Assembly (NCBI GenBank): GCA_938091165.1 | Contig: CALKNK010000014.1 | Span: 1 to 41,707, forward strand | Reading direction: 5' to 3' | Origin: an uncultured Ilumatobacter sp. | GTDB taxonomy: Bacteria; Actinomycetota; Acidimicrobiia; Acidimicrobiales; Ilumatobacteraceae | Length of the DNA: 41,707 nt | In this document: positions 31,411-39,616 of the stretch, one piece after another | How positions within the stretch are numbered: the first letter of the stretch is position 1 | Layout of the letters: every line of letters begins with the position of its first letter | Made by a program: the position numbers and the translations under genes | The notes under the pieces: generated by a model | Seen by the model: only the letters and a program-made list of their open reading frames with translations | The model's database searches: none | Told to the model about the DNA's origin: nothing

Positions 31411-31980
31411 ATGGGGTTCCACCACGTTGCCTTGGCCACTCGCGATGCTGCTGCAACGCACGCCTTCTACACCCAGGTGATGGGCTTCGAACTGGTCAAG
31501 GTCCATGTCGGTCCGACACCCAACCCGGGCGACGGCTTCAGCAAGCATTTTTTCTACGCGACTAATACCGACGTCGACGACGACGCTGCAGGTGACCGTG
31601 GCACGGCCAAGGACCTCATTGCATTCTGGGAGCTCAAGTGCGACGACATTGGTGACAACTACGAGGTGAACATCAACAAGGCTGCTGGCCTTCCTAGTTG
31701 GGTCAACCACATTGCCTTCGATGCACCAACACGCGAAGCACTCGACCGGCATCGGGTCCGGTGGCAGCAGCACGGCCACCGCGTTCTCGAGGTTGACCAC
31801 GGCTTCTGCACAAGCATTTACCTCGAAGACCCATCTGGAAACATGGTCGAGTTCTGCTTGACTACGCGAGAGTTCACTGACGATGAGCGAAGTGCGGCAG
31901 AGCAACTTCTGGTCGACCTGCAACCTGACTTTGAGGCTGATCCCACAATGATCGTGCACGAACCACTCACCTTGATCTGA
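31411..31980 (+). CDS. VOC (glyoxalase/bleomycin resistance/dioxygenase) superfamily protein, 189 aa
   Basis: GFHHVALATRDAAATHAFYTQVMGFELVKVHVG is a typical first beta-alpha-beta module with the metal-binding His, and the second module carries VNHIAFDAPTREALDRHRVRW, SIYLEDPSGNMVEFCLTTREF with the metal-binding Glu at the end. Substrate prediction is not possible: the fold covers glyoxalase I, ring-cleavage dioxygenases and isomerases. ATG 31411 is placed at the conserved start; ATG 31366 (MPGPQGPSLL) is an in-frame alternative. The gene is divergent from the small membrane protein, 54 nt away, and is followed by the azoreductase gene with its own promoter. Confidence 0.85.
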   Translation: MGFHHVALATRDAAATHAFYTQVMGFELVKVHVGPTPNPGDGFSKHFFYATNTDVDDDAAGDRGTAKDLIAFWELKCDDIGDNYEVNINKAAGLPSWVNHIAFDAPTREALDRHRVRWQQHGHRVLEVDHGFCTSIYLEDPSGNMVEFCLTTREFTDDERSAAEQLLVDLQPDFEADPTMIVHEPLTLI

Positions 31981-32027
31981 CGCCCGGAGTTAAGACAAAT
32001 ATTCCCAGCTGACATGTGACCGCTATT

Positions 32028-32058
32028 TAGTTGTGTTCGCAACTATTGCGTTTATAAT
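32028..32058 (+). promoter_or_regulatory. Operator TAGTTG-n6-CAACTA and leaderless promoter of the azoreductase gene
   Basis: TAGTTG (32028-32033) and CAACTA (32040-32045) form a perfect 6-6-6 palindrome that covers the -35 area (TTGTGT 32031-32036). A consensus TATAAT follows at 32053-32058, 16 nt later, and 6 nt after that comes ATG 32065, so the message is leaderless. The same palindrome occurs before the pirin gene at 39579 with identical spacing to its -10 box. A repressor bound here would block RNA polymerase. Confidence 0.75.
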
Positions 32059-32064
32059 CATCTC

Positions 32065-32655
32065 ATGTTAAAAATTCTCCATATTGATTCCTCCGCTCGC
32101 CACGATGGGTCGGTGAGTCGCGAACTCGGAACCCGCCTCATCGAGCGTCTTGGATCCGACACCGACGTCAAGGTCCGCGACCTCGCCGCTGGCGTTCCGC
32201 TACTCAGCGAGTCAACGCTCGACGCGATGTGGACCCCTGAAGCCGAACGCACCCCTGACCAGCAGGCACAACTATCGGTCGCCGACGCCTTCATCGCTGA
32301 GCTGATGGACGCTGACGTCGTCGTAATTGGCCTCCCGATCTACAACTTCGGTCCACCAGCGGCCATGAAGGCGTGGGCTGATCTCGTCGCTCGGGCCGGA
32401 ACGACCTTCCAGTACACCTCGACCGGCCCCGAGGGGCTTGTCGGGAACAAGCCGGTGTACGTGATCGTTACATCGGGCGGCGTTCCCATCGGTTCACCTA
32501 TGGACCTCTCCTCAACCTGGCTGACCACCTTCCTCGGCTTCCTCGGTCTCTACGACGTCACTGTGATCGCAGCCGATCAGCTCAACGTCGACCCAGAAGT
32601 CGCCCTTGCGGCAGCCCGCGAGCGCGTGGACCACACCTTGGTCGTCGCCACCTGA
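32065..32655 (+). CDS. azoR: FMN-dependent NADH:quinone oxidoreductase / azoreductase, 196 aa
   Basis: A flavodoxin-like fold: LKILHIDSSARHDGSVSRELGTRLIERL (FMN phosphate-binding SxRxxxSxSRxL motif), VVVIGLPIYNFGPPAAMKAWADLVARAGTTFQYTSTGPEGLVGNKPVYVIVTSGG with the P-x-Y-N-F motif and dimer loop of AzoR. Length is standard for the family. The enzyme reduces quinones (and azo dyes) by two electrons with NAD(P)H, protecting against electrophilic quinone stress. The first codons follow a perfect TATAAT box, and the operator in front of it is shared with the pirin gene, so induction by quinones or oxidants through a MarR- or HxlR-type repressor is expected. Confidence 0.92.
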   Translation: MLKILHIDSSARHDGSVSRELGTRLIERLGSDTDVKVRDLAAGVPLLSESTLDAMWTPEAERTPDQQAQLSVADAFIAELMDADVVVIGLPIYNFGPPAAMKAWADLVARAGTTFQYTSTGPEGLVGNKPVYVIVTSGGVPIGSPMDLSSTWLTTFLGFLGLYDVTVIAADQLNVDPEVALAAARERVDHTLVVAT

Positions 32656-32712
32656 AAGTCCCGTTGCCCGCCGAGTCCAAGCCGGCAGCCGTGAAGGTGG
32701 AACGATGTCAGG

Positions 32713-33990
32713 ATGGATCTCGATCGCGCTGTGCTGCAAGCTCGCCAAACATATGCAGCTGCTCGTCCGGTCAGTTCTGAATGGACTGACCGGGCGAACT
32801 CGGTGATGCCAGGCGGCAATACGCGCTCGGTCCTGCAGTTCTCTCCGTTCCCTTTCAGGGTTGAGCGCGCCGAGCAGCAGTACCTTTGGGACGTCGATGG
32901 ACACCGTTACCTCGACCTACTCGGTAACTACACCGCCGGTCTGCTCGGCCATTCACCGCAACCTGTCCTCATCGCAGCGCGCAACGCGCTCGAATCCGGT
33001 TGGTCACTTGGCTCGGTGCATGCCAATGAAGTCGCACTCGCCGAGTTGCTTGTTCGGCGCTTTGCTTCGCTCGATCAACTGCGGTTCACCAACTCTGGCA
33101 CTGAGGCAAACCTGATGGCACTGGCGTTGGCGACACACCACACTGGGCGATCAAAAATTATCGCTTTCGAAAACGGGTACCACGGCAGTGTGCTCACGTT
33201 CGGAGCGCACGCGGACTCAATCAACGTTCCGTACGACTGGATCGTGATTCCTTACAACGATGTGGATGCAGCACGCTCGGCATTCGCAACGCACGCCAAA
33301 GACATTGCTGCCGTCCTCGTCGAACCAATGCAGGGATCAGGTGGATGTATCCCGGGGGATCCAACATTCCTCACCGCTCTTCGCGCGCTCTGTACCGAGT
33401 CCGGCGCTCTTCTCATCTTTGACGAGGTGATGACGTCACGGTTCGCACGAGGCGGCGCTCAGCAGTTGCTCGGCATCACACCGGATCTCACCACGTTAGG
33501 GAAGTACCTCGCCGGGGGGCTTACCTTTGGAGCCTTTGGCGGGCGCCGCGACGTGATGGCGGCATTCGACCCGACCGTTGGTGGTGCATTGAGTCACCCA
33601 GGAACGTTCAATAACAACGTCACGTCGATGGCCGCTGGCGTTGCCGCGCTCACCGAAGTGTTAACTGACGAACGGCTTAACGCAACCAATACTCGCGGTG
33701 AACATCTTCGAGTCAGCTTGAACGAGCGATTTAGCAAGCACGGCCTGCCGCTGACGGCCACCGGTGCGCAGTCGCTGATGACCGTGCACGGCACCGCCGG
33801 CCCTGTTCATTCCGCTTCCGACCTTGTCGATGCAGACGACCGATGGAAGGAACTGTTCTTCTTCCACTTGCTCGCTGCGGGCATTTACATCGCTCGACGC
33901 GGCTTCATCGCGCTGTCCATCGAAGTCACCGACGCAGACATTGCCCATGTCCTCGGCGCCGTCGACGACTTCTGCGAATCCTTTTCCTGA
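32713..33990 (+). CDS. Class III PLP aminotransferase (glutamate-1-semialdehyde aminomutase-like), 425 aa
   Basis: A fold-type I PLP enzyme: SVMPGGNTRSVLQFSPFPF and YLWDVDGHRYLDLLGNYTAGLLGH at the N-terminus, LRFTNSGTEANLMALALA (phosphate-binding S-G-T-E-A), FENGYHGSVL, LLIFDEVMTSRFARGG (D-E-V), and the PLP lysine in LTTLGKYLAGGLTFGAFGGR. The TNSGTEA and GKYLAGGLTFGAFGGR signatures are of the HemL-like branch, but essential HemL residues cannot be verified and the context (azoreductase, ABC exporter) gives no tetrapyrrole link. More likely an aminotransferase or aminomutase on an amino acid or amine. It starts 57 nt after azoR. Confidence 0.9.
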   Translation: MDLDRAVLQARQTYAAARPVSSEWTDRANSVMPGGNTRSVLQFSPFPFRVERAEQQYLWDVDGHRYLDLLGNYTAGLLGHSPQPVLIAARNALESGWSLGSVHANEVALAELLVRRFASLDQLRFTNSGTEANLMALALATHHTGRSKIIAFENGYHGSVLTFGAHADSINVPYDWIVIPYNDVDAARSAFATHAKDIAAVLVEPMQGSGGCIPGDPTFLTALRALCTESGALLIFDEVMTSRFARGGAQQLLGITPDLTTLGKYLAGGLTFGAFGGRRDVMAAFDPTVGGALSHPGTFNNNVTSMAAGVAALTEVLTDERLNATNTRGEHLRVSLNERFSKHGLPLTATGAQSLMTVHGTAGPVHSASDLVDADDRWKELFFFHLLAAGIYIARRGFIALSIEVTDADIAHVLGAVDDFCESFS

Positions 33991-34004
33991 ACAAGACGTA
34001 TTAC

Positions 34005-34760
34005 TTAAACGTCTCGACGGTTATTCATCACAATGCCGGCAACAACTAGGGCCAGCGCAACGAATCCAAAGAACAGGCCGCCCCAGACCCGACCGCCCGA
34101 AACGTCACTCGAATCTGGAATCACAAGTGCGAACGCCGAGCCGTAGGGCATAAACCTCTCTGGATCCTCAACTCCAGCGACGGACAACACCCCACTCAAG
34201 ATCCCTTCAATCAGGAGCGGCCACAGGATGATGATCGACACCGCTCCCGGTCCATTACGCAAGAGCAACCCAAGGCCGTAGCCGAACAGCGCGAGCAGAC
34301 CGGTGAGTATGATCACGCCGAAGAACGCAGCCAGTGACCCGTCGTCATCAGAAAGTGTCACGTCGCCGCCGCGTACGCTCAGCAACAAACTGCCTGTGAG
34401 GAAGGCGGTGGTCACCGCCACGGCGCCAATCGCCAGGCCGAGGAGCGCCGAGACTATCGCCTTGGCGATGAACACTGTGGAGCGATTAGGCGTCGACGCC
34501 AGGGTCGGTCTGATGGTGTTATGTGCGAACTCGGACGTGATCCCGAGCGATGTTGCGACACCGGTCATCATCGCCACGAGAATCGAAAACGCGCCAATCA
34601 ATGCCATCACGTCAGCGTTATTGATGAGCTCCGGCTCCGGTGAAAGCAGGCTGACAGCCGCAGAGATCACGATCAGCGCCAGCACAGCACCGAGCGGCAG
34701 CCAAACGGTGAGGCGTACGGTGCGCAGCTTAAAAAACTCGGATCGCAACAGGTTGATCAT
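34005..34760 (-). CDS. ABC-2 type exporter permease, 251 aa
   Basis: MINLLRSEFFKLRTVRLTVWLPLG is the conserved N-terminal E-x-x-K-L-R motif of actinobacterial ABC-2 permeases, followed by six hydrophobic segments (about residues 18-38, 52-75, 98-125, 145-165, 172-195, 222-245). SLGITSEFAHNTIRPTLASTPNRSTVFIAKAI matches the family loop after the second helix. It pairs with the ATPase gene directly upstream through an ATGA overlap. Substrate is unknown; such pairs export drugs, lantibiotics or lipids. Confidence 0.88.
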   Translation of the reverse strand: MINLLRSEFFKLRTVRLTVWLPLGAVLALIVISAAVSLLSPEPELINNADVMALIGAFSILVAMMTGVATSLGITSEFAHNTIRPTLASTPNRSTVFIAKAIVSALLGLAIGAVAVTTAFLTGSLLLSVRGGDVTLSDDDGSLAAFFGVIILTGLLALFGYGLGLLLRNGPGAVSIIILWPLLIEGILSGVLSVAGVEDPERFMPYGSAFALVIPDSSDVSGGRVWGGLFFGFVALALVVAGIVMNNRRDV

Positions 34761-35725
34761 GACGCACCATGCTGACTTGGCGTCGACCCTGCAGGTGGTG
34801 GTGGAAGCGGCAGCGATGTCGGTGCGCTAGAGGCGTACTCTTGTACATCAGCGGTTGCGCGAAGGAAGGCCTCTTCAAGCGAATCGCGCTGCGTCGAGAG
34901 TTCGTGGAGAACGACACCGCTGCGGGCAGCAAGCTCACCAACCTGGGGTGCTGTCACGCCGAACAGGTCTGCGTGATGGGCGTCGAGCCGACTAACGGAC
35001 GTGGCTGCTGACCCGACCGCTGCAACCAAGCCCTCGAGGTCGGGGCTACCAACTCGGGTCCACTTGCTCGAGTGCCGATCAACAAACTGATCAACTGAGC
35101 ACTGCTCAATGAGTTGACCCTTGCCGATCACGACGAGATCGTCGGCCATCAGGGCAATCTCTGCGAGTAAGTGACTGCTGACCAGCACGGTCTTACCACC
35201 GCGAGCGAAGTAGGTGAGGATGTCGCGAATCCAACGGATGCCTTCGGGGTCGAGCCCGTTAGCCGGCTCGTCAAGAATTACTGTGCCAGGGTCACCGAGC
35301 ATGACGCCGGCCAGACCCAGTCGTTGCTTCATACCAAGCGAGTACCCCTTTACGCGGCGATTCGCTACGTCGGTCAGCCCAACGAGTTCCAACGCTTCGT
35401 CAACGCGCGTCATCTCAATCCCATTCGATGAGGCCATCCAACGGAGGTGGTTACGACCGCTCCGGCCCGGATGGACGTAGCCCGCGTCGAGAAGCGCACC
35501 GACCTCAAACAGCGGATTCCTGATCGACCGGTACGTCCGACCGGCAAACGTAGCCGTACCTCCGTTGGTGATATCGAGTCCAAGCATGCACCGCATCGTC
35601 GTGCTCTTGCCCGACCCATTCGGGCCTAGAAAGCCAGTGACGCGACCAGGCACTGCATCAAAGCTCAGGTCGTTGACTGCAGCAACGTTGCCGAATTTCT
35701 TGGTGATGTTCCGAACCTCAATCAC
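34757..35725 (-). CDS. ABC transporter ATP-binding protein, 322 aa
   Basis: MIEVRNITKKFGNVAAVNDLSFDA leads to Walker A GFLGPNGSGKSTTMRCMLGL (residues 31-50), the signature YSLGMKQRLGLAGVMLGDP, Walker B VILDEPANGLDPEGIRWIRD, and the switch His in VLVSSHLLAEIA. The C-terminal part from about residue 215 resembles the regulatory extension of drug and bacitracin exporter ATPases and ends with a Pro-rich tail. GTG 35725 was selected because the conserved strand begins there and a TACTCT box stands 6 nt before it; the open frame further upstream, to 36016, is antisense to the amidohydrolase. Confidence 0.92.
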   Translation of the reverse strand: MIEVRNITKKFGNVAAVNDLSFDAVPGRVTGFLGPNGSGKSTTMRCMLGLDITNGGTATFAGRTYRSIRNPLFEVGALLDAGYVHPGRSGRNHLRWMASSNGIEMTRVDEALELVGLTDVANRRVKGYSLGMKQRLGLAGVMLGDPGTVILDEPANGLDPEGIRWIRDILTYFARGGKTVLVSSHLLAEIALMADDLVVIGKGQLIEQCSVDQFVDRHSSKWTRVGSPDLEGLVAAVGSAATSVSRLDAHHADLFGVTAPQVGELAARSGVVLHELSTQRDSLEEAFLRATADVQEYASSAPTSLPLPPPPAGSTPSQHGAS

Positions 35726-35731
35726 GCGGCC

Positions 35732-35737
35732 AGAGTA
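35732..35737 (-). promoter_or_regulatory. Leaderless -10 box (TACTCT) of the ABC exporter genes
   Basis: On the minus strand TACTCT (35737-35732) is followed by GGCCGC and then GTG 35725, the leaderless geometry seen at several genes of this window. It supports the chosen GTG start. Confidence 0.5.
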
Positions 35738-35859
35738 GGCCCGCCGACCTAGCTGCCGCAGCCACCATGCCCACCCTTCTCTGACTCCAGGCGCGACGGA
35801 CCTTGCAATGAACAACCGCCTGACTCCAGTCCCCTGCCACACGCTTGCAAGACTGGGAA

Positions 35860-37593
35860 ATGGCCGATTTCGATCTTGTCGTACAAGGTGGCTCCGTCCT
35901 CGACGGCACAGGCAGCGAAGCGCGCTACGCCGACATTGCTGTGCGCAACGGACTAATCGTCGAAGTCGGTGACCTATCAGGTTCTGCGACGCGCACGATC
36001 GACGCCAGTGGGGCACTCGTTATTCCCGGCATCGTCGACATCCACGCACACTACGACGGTCAAGCGACCTGGGATTCGCGACTGCAACCGTCGTCCTGGC
36101 ACGGCGTAACCACGGCGGTAATGGGCAACTGCGGTGTCGGATTTGCACCCGTGCACGACGACGCACATGACAAGCTCATTGAGTTAATGGAGGGCGTCGA
36201 GGACATCCCTGGCGTAGCCCTCCACGAAGGACTGAGTTGGAAGTGGAACTCATTCAGCGAATTCCTCAACGCTGTCGAAGCCCGACCCCACGACATTGAC
36301 ATCGCAGCACAAGTTCCCCACGGAGCGCTCCGGCTGCACGTGATGGGCGAGCGTGGGGCCAACCACGAGGACGCAACACCCGCTGACATCGCCGCTATGG
36401 CCGATCTCGCACGCAAAGGAATAGAGGCAGGCGCACTTGGATTCAGCACGAGTCGTACGCGCAACCACAAAACCTCGACCGGGGCATACACGCCAACGCT
36501 CACTGCGACGCCCGCCGAACTCATCGGCATCGCCGAGGGTGTCGGCGCAGCCGGAACCGGCGTATTACAAGTCGTGTCTGACTTCTTCGACGTCGATGCC
36601 GAGTTTGCCACCCTGCGCTCTATGGTCGAACGGTCTGGGCGGCCGATGTCGATCTCAGTAGCGCGCAACCCACAAACCCCCGACGCTTTTCGCGGCTGGC
36701 TCGAGCACATCACGATGGCTAACGCGGACGGTCTCAAAATGACGGGACAGGTCGCAGCCCGTGCCGTCGGGCTAATTCTTGGGCTCGAATGCACCCTGAA
36801 CCCGTTCTTTACTAATCCGGTCTATTCAGAGATCGCCGACTTGCCTCATGCCAACAAGGTGGCTCTTTTGCGTGAAGCCGAATTCAGCGACCGGCTGCTC
36901 GCCGCATCAGGCGAAGGGTCACGGTCGAAGCTCGGCGGCAACCTAATCACACGATTTGACCTGCTGTTTGAGATGACTGATGAACCTGATTATGAGCCAT
37001 CACTCAATGACTCAATTGCTGCACACGCCGCACGTGCCGGGGTGACCCCTGAGAAGTACGCCCTCGACGCAATGGTCAATAACGGTGGACGCCACGACGG
37101 AAAGGGGCTGCTGTATCTGCCATTCCTCAACTACGTCGACGGCAATCTCGACGGCGTACACGAAATGCTGGAGCACCCGCACACCGTTCCCGGTCTAGGC
37201 GACGGTGGCGCCCACGTCGGCACGATTTGTGACGGCAGTTTTCCGACAACACTTCTCGCTTACTGGGGTCGCGACCGCAGAAGAGGCACCCTTCCACTCC
37301 CCTACCTGGTCCAGCAGCACTGCCGCGACACGGCCCGCACGGTTGGGCTGTTTGACCGTGGTGTACTCGCTCCGGGGTATCGCGCCGATATCAACGTTGT
37401 CGACTACGACGGGCTTCGTCTTCGTAAGCCAGAAATCGTCCCCGATCTACCAGCCGGCGGCAAGCGACTGCTCCAACGTGCCGACGGATGGACGCACACC
37501 ATTGTGGCGGGCATCGAGACCTACAACGATGGAGAGGCAACAGGTGCGCTGCCTGGGCGATTGGTGCGTGGGGCCCAGCCCGCACCCATCTGA
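35860..37593 (+). CDS. N-acyl-D-amino-acid deacylase-like amidohydrolase, 577 aa
   Basis: A large amidohydrolase of the D-aminoacylase group: DLVVQGGSVLDGTGSEARYADIAVRNGLIVEVG, GIVDIHAHYDGQATWD with the H62-x-H64 metal pair, TTAVMGNCGVGFAPV (the Cys ligand typical of D-aminoacylases), GALGFSTSRTRNHKT, GLGDGGAHVGTICDGSFPTTLLAYWGRDRRRGTLPL with the catalytic Asp and His, and the C-terminal ADINVVDYDGLRL. It hydrolyses N-acyl amide bonds of D-amino acids or related amides using zinc. ATG 35860 fits the conserved start. The gene is divergent from the ABC exporter (134 nt). Confidence 0.9.
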   Translation: MADFDLVVQGGSVLDGTGSEARYADIAVRNGLIVEVGDLSGSATRTIDASGALVIPGIVDIHAHYDGQATWDSRLQPSSWHGVTTAVMGNCGVGFAPVHDDAHDKLIELMEGVEDIPGVALHEGLSWKWNSFSEFLNAVEARPHDIDIAAQVPHGALRLHVMGERGANHEDATPADIAAMADLARKGIEAGALGFSTSRTRNHKTSTGAYTPTLTATPAELIGIAEGVGAAGTGVLQVVSDFFDVDAEFATLRSMVERSGRPMSISVARNPQTPDAFRGWLEHITMANADGLKMTGQVAARAVGLILGLECTLNPFFTNPVYSEIADLPHANKVALLREAEFSDRLLAASGEGSRSKLGGNLITRFDLLFEMTDEPDYEPSLNDSIAAHAARAGVTPEKYALDAMVNNGGRHDGKGLLYLPFLNYVDGNLDGVHEMLEHPHTVPGLGDGGAHVGTICDGSFPTTLLAYWGRDRRRGTLPLPYLVQQHCRDTARTVGLFDRGVLAPGYRADINVVDYDGLRLRKPEIVPDLPAGGKRLLQRADGWTHTIVAGIETYNDGEATGALPGRLVRGAQPAPI

Positions 37594-37624
37594 GCTGGCT
37601 TCCGGCAATGGTTCTTGTCGCCAC

Positions 37625-37630
37625 TAGCGT
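37625..37630 (+). promoter_or_regulatory. Leaderless -10 box (TAGCGT) for the enoyl-CoA hydratase family gene
   Basis: TAGCGT is followed by 7 nt and ATG 37638; no Shine-Dalgarno sequence is present. The spacing matches the other leaderless genes here. Confidence 0.5.
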
Positions 37631-37637
37631 CGTCTAA

Positions 37638-38324
37638 ATGGAACTGACACGACACGGCGACGTCTTCGTCCTGCGCATGGACAACGGCGAAAATCGTTTC
37701 AACTCGACCTCGGTGAAAGAGATCGAAACCGCACTTGACGAGGTCATGTCGTCGCGTACCAGCGACGACTCACCATGCGCACTGGTGACCACCGGAACGG
37801 GCAAGTTCTTCTCAAACGGCATCGACCTCGACTGGATGCTCGGCGGTGACGTCGATGATCCGACGGCGTTCATTGGCGATATGTCACGGATGTGGGCAAG
37901 AGTGATGTCGCTGCCGATCCCAACCGTAGCTGCGGTCAACGGTCATTCATTCGCTGGCGGCGCCATGTTCTCCCTCGCCCACGACCATGTGCTGATGCGC
38001 GCCGATCGCGGCTACTGGAGTGTGAACGAGGTGCTGCTCCGGATGCGGCTCACCCCCGGAATGCAAGCAATCCTCTCCGGGCGGCTGACAGCGCCAACGG
38101 CGCGTCGGGCCATCCTGACTGCGCATCGCTTCACGGGCCCCGCCGCACTAGAAGCAGGCATCGCTGACGCACTTCACGACCAAGAAACATTGCTTCCACG
38201 AGCAATCGAACTCGCACAATCACTTGCGCCAACGGCGCACCCGGTCCTCGGCATTCTCAAAGAAGACCTTTACGCCTCGGTGCTTCCACTGCTGCGCAGC
38301 GGTGAGGGTCCGGCCGCGTTTTGA
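37638..38324 (+). CDS. Enoyl-CoA hydratase/isomerase family protein, 228 aa
   Basis: A crotonase-fold protein with the two oxyanion-hole segments FFSNGIDLDWML and VAAVNGHSFAGGAMFSLAHDHVLMRADRGYWSVNEVLL. The sequence WSVNEVLLRM occupies the position where delta3,delta2-enoyl-CoA isomerases of the plant/peroxisomal ECI type keep one acidic residue, so isomerase activity fits better than hydratase activity, which needs two Glu. At 228 aa it is shorter than canonical hydratases (about 260). It probably feeds unsaturated acyl-CoA into beta-oxidation. Confidence 0.87.
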   Translation: MELTRHGDVFVLRMDNGENRFNSTSVKEIETALDEVMSSRTSDDSPCALVTTGTGKFFSNGIDLDWMLGGDVDDPTAFIGDMSRMWARVMSLPIPTVAAVNGHSFAGGAMFSLAHDHVLMRADRGYWSVNEVLLRMRLTPGMQAILSGRLTAPTARRAILTAHRFTGPAALEAGIADALHDQETLLPRAIELAQSLAPTAHPVLGILKEDLYASVLPLLRSGEGPAAF

Positions 38325-38792
38325 TCACGAGTTGACAAACCCGCTCGCACGAAGCGGCCAAGGCCTGCACTCGTTGGAAACCGACGTCGCTGTTCAAGCT
38401 CACCAAAATGCCAGGAGTGGATCAGTCAAAATGAGTTTGGTTCAGTTGCCTGAAAAGATCACGATTGTCTAGTCCCCAACGTGGGTCTGAGCAGCCGATA
38501 CAAGTCGGCCCTCAAGCTCGTCGGATTAAGCACAGGTTGAGTCGGTCAACTCATTGCGGGCCGATGCTGCTGACTGCGAAACCGAAAAACATTCAGGTTG
38601 TTCGAATGACACCTGACCCATGCCTTAAATAAAACTCCGGAAGGGGCGTACTTTCGGCGAGTGCTCGGAACAGGCCGCAAATGCGCTTCGAAATTTTGGC
38701 AGAAGGGAGGCAGTAGCAACATCAGCGTCGCGAGCAAAGCACGGCCAGGTACTCGCAGTTCCAAGACACAAAAAATAGGTAGGTTCAAAGAC
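38325..38792. other. Gene-free stretch of 468 nt
   Basis: No family-like reading frame, tRNA or repeat is visible. It is richer in A and T than its neighbours. It holds a weak hairpin CCGCT/AGCGG near the hydratase stop and, at its end, the -10-like TAGGTT (38780-38785), 7 nt before the trmB start, so that gene is probably leaderless too. A short open frame passes the hydratase stop region but has no recognisable content. Confidence 0.4.
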
Positions 38793-39485
38793 ATGAGCGG
38801 AGTCGATCGACGAAAGCGAGTGGAGCGCGTCGTTGAGCGGCCGAACACGACGTTCAAGCCGCGTCGCCGATCGCTGAGCGACAAACGTCAGGCCGAATTT
38901 GATGTCTGGATCACGCGCTGGGGGCTCAACGAGAACGGGCCGGCGTTGGACTGGCCTGAGCTGTTTGGAGACCGTCCTATCGTCGTTGATATCGGATTCG
39001 GACGTGGCGAGGGCACCATCGACATGGCTCGCGCTGACCATGAAACGGCGATTATCGGCATCGACGTGCACACGCCAGGCGTGGTCGCCGTGCTCGATGC
39101 CGTCGAAAATGATCCACTTCCCCACGTACGTGTGGTGCATGGCGACGCGCTGCGATTCTTGACTCGTGTACCTAACAATTCACTCGATGCTGTGCGCGTG
39201 TACTTTCCTGACCCTTGGCCAAAGAAGCGACATCACGATCGCCGACTCATTCGTCCTGACGTCGTCGACGTCTTAGTCGACCGATTGCGGCTCGGCGGCA
39301 CCTTGCATCTCGCCACCGACATTGGTCACTACGCAGACCAAATGTTGGCAACCTGTGCCGCTGCCGACCGTCTCAATGGTGGCAAAATCAAACGGCCCAG
39401 CTGGCGGCCGGTAACTCGATTCGAGCAGCGCGGACTGGACGCAGGTCGCGCACCCATCGACCTCCTGTTCACCCGCACGTCCTGA
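38793..39485 (+). CDS. trmB: tRNA (guanine-46-N7)-methyltransferase TrmB, 230 aa
   Basis: A Rossmann-fold SAM methyltransferase: VVDIGFGRGEGTIDMARADHETAIIGIDVHTPGV (SAM-binding motif I and acidic loop) and the family signature VRVYFPDPWPKKRHHDRRLI, followed by GGTLHLATDIGHYADQM and TRFEQRGLDAGR, which corresponds to the C-terminal T-x-F-E-x-R motif. The enzyme makes m7G46 in the variable loop of tRNAs. ATG 38793 is used: the basic N-terminus (RRKRVERVVERPNTTFKPRRRSLS) then has a normal length. Upstream in-frame codons to 38661 are not conserved. Confidence 0.93.
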   Translation: MSGVDRRKRVERVVERPNTTFKPRRRSLSDKRQAEFDVWITRWGLNENGPALDWPELFGDRPIVVDIGFGRGEGTIDMARADHETAIIGIDVHTPGVVAVLDAVENDPLPHVRVVHGDALRFLTRVPNNSLDAVRVYFPDPWPKKRHHDRRLIRPDVVDVLVDRLRLGGTLHLATDIGHYADQMLATCAAADRLNGGKIKRPSWRPVTRFEQRGLDAGRAPIDLLFTRTS

Positions 39486-39578
39486 GCCGTAACGCTCGCT
39501 GAGCGTTTGACGAAAATCACCGTCGAGCGACGCTGTCCCAAACTTTTCTGAGACTCATGCCGTGACGTCCCCACATAT

Positions 39579-39609
39579 TAGTTGTGGTCGCAACTACTAT
39601 TGGTATCGT
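39579..39609 (+). promoter_or_regulatory. Operator TAGTTG-n6-CAACTA and leaderless promoter of the pirin gene
   Basis: TAGTTG (39579-39584) and CAACTA (39591-39596) with centre TGGTCG repeat the azoreductase operator (centre TGTTCG). As there, seven bases separate the palindrome from the -10 box, here TATCGT (39604-39609), and ATG 39617 follows after 7 nt. The conserved spacing over 7.5 kb of distance strongly suggests one regulator for both genes. Confidence 0.75.
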
Positions 39610-39616
39610 GTTCAGC

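Noticed and set aside
33994..34014. Inverted repeat AGACGT-n9-ACGTCT between the aminotransferase and ABC permease genes as a terminator
   Set aside because: The stem is only 6 bp, the loop is long and no T-run follows; I would not call a terminator from this.
38325..38792. Possible insertion-sequence remnant or tRNA in the gene-free stretch before trmB
   Set aside because: No terminal repeats, transposase-like peptide or cloverleaf pattern could be found.
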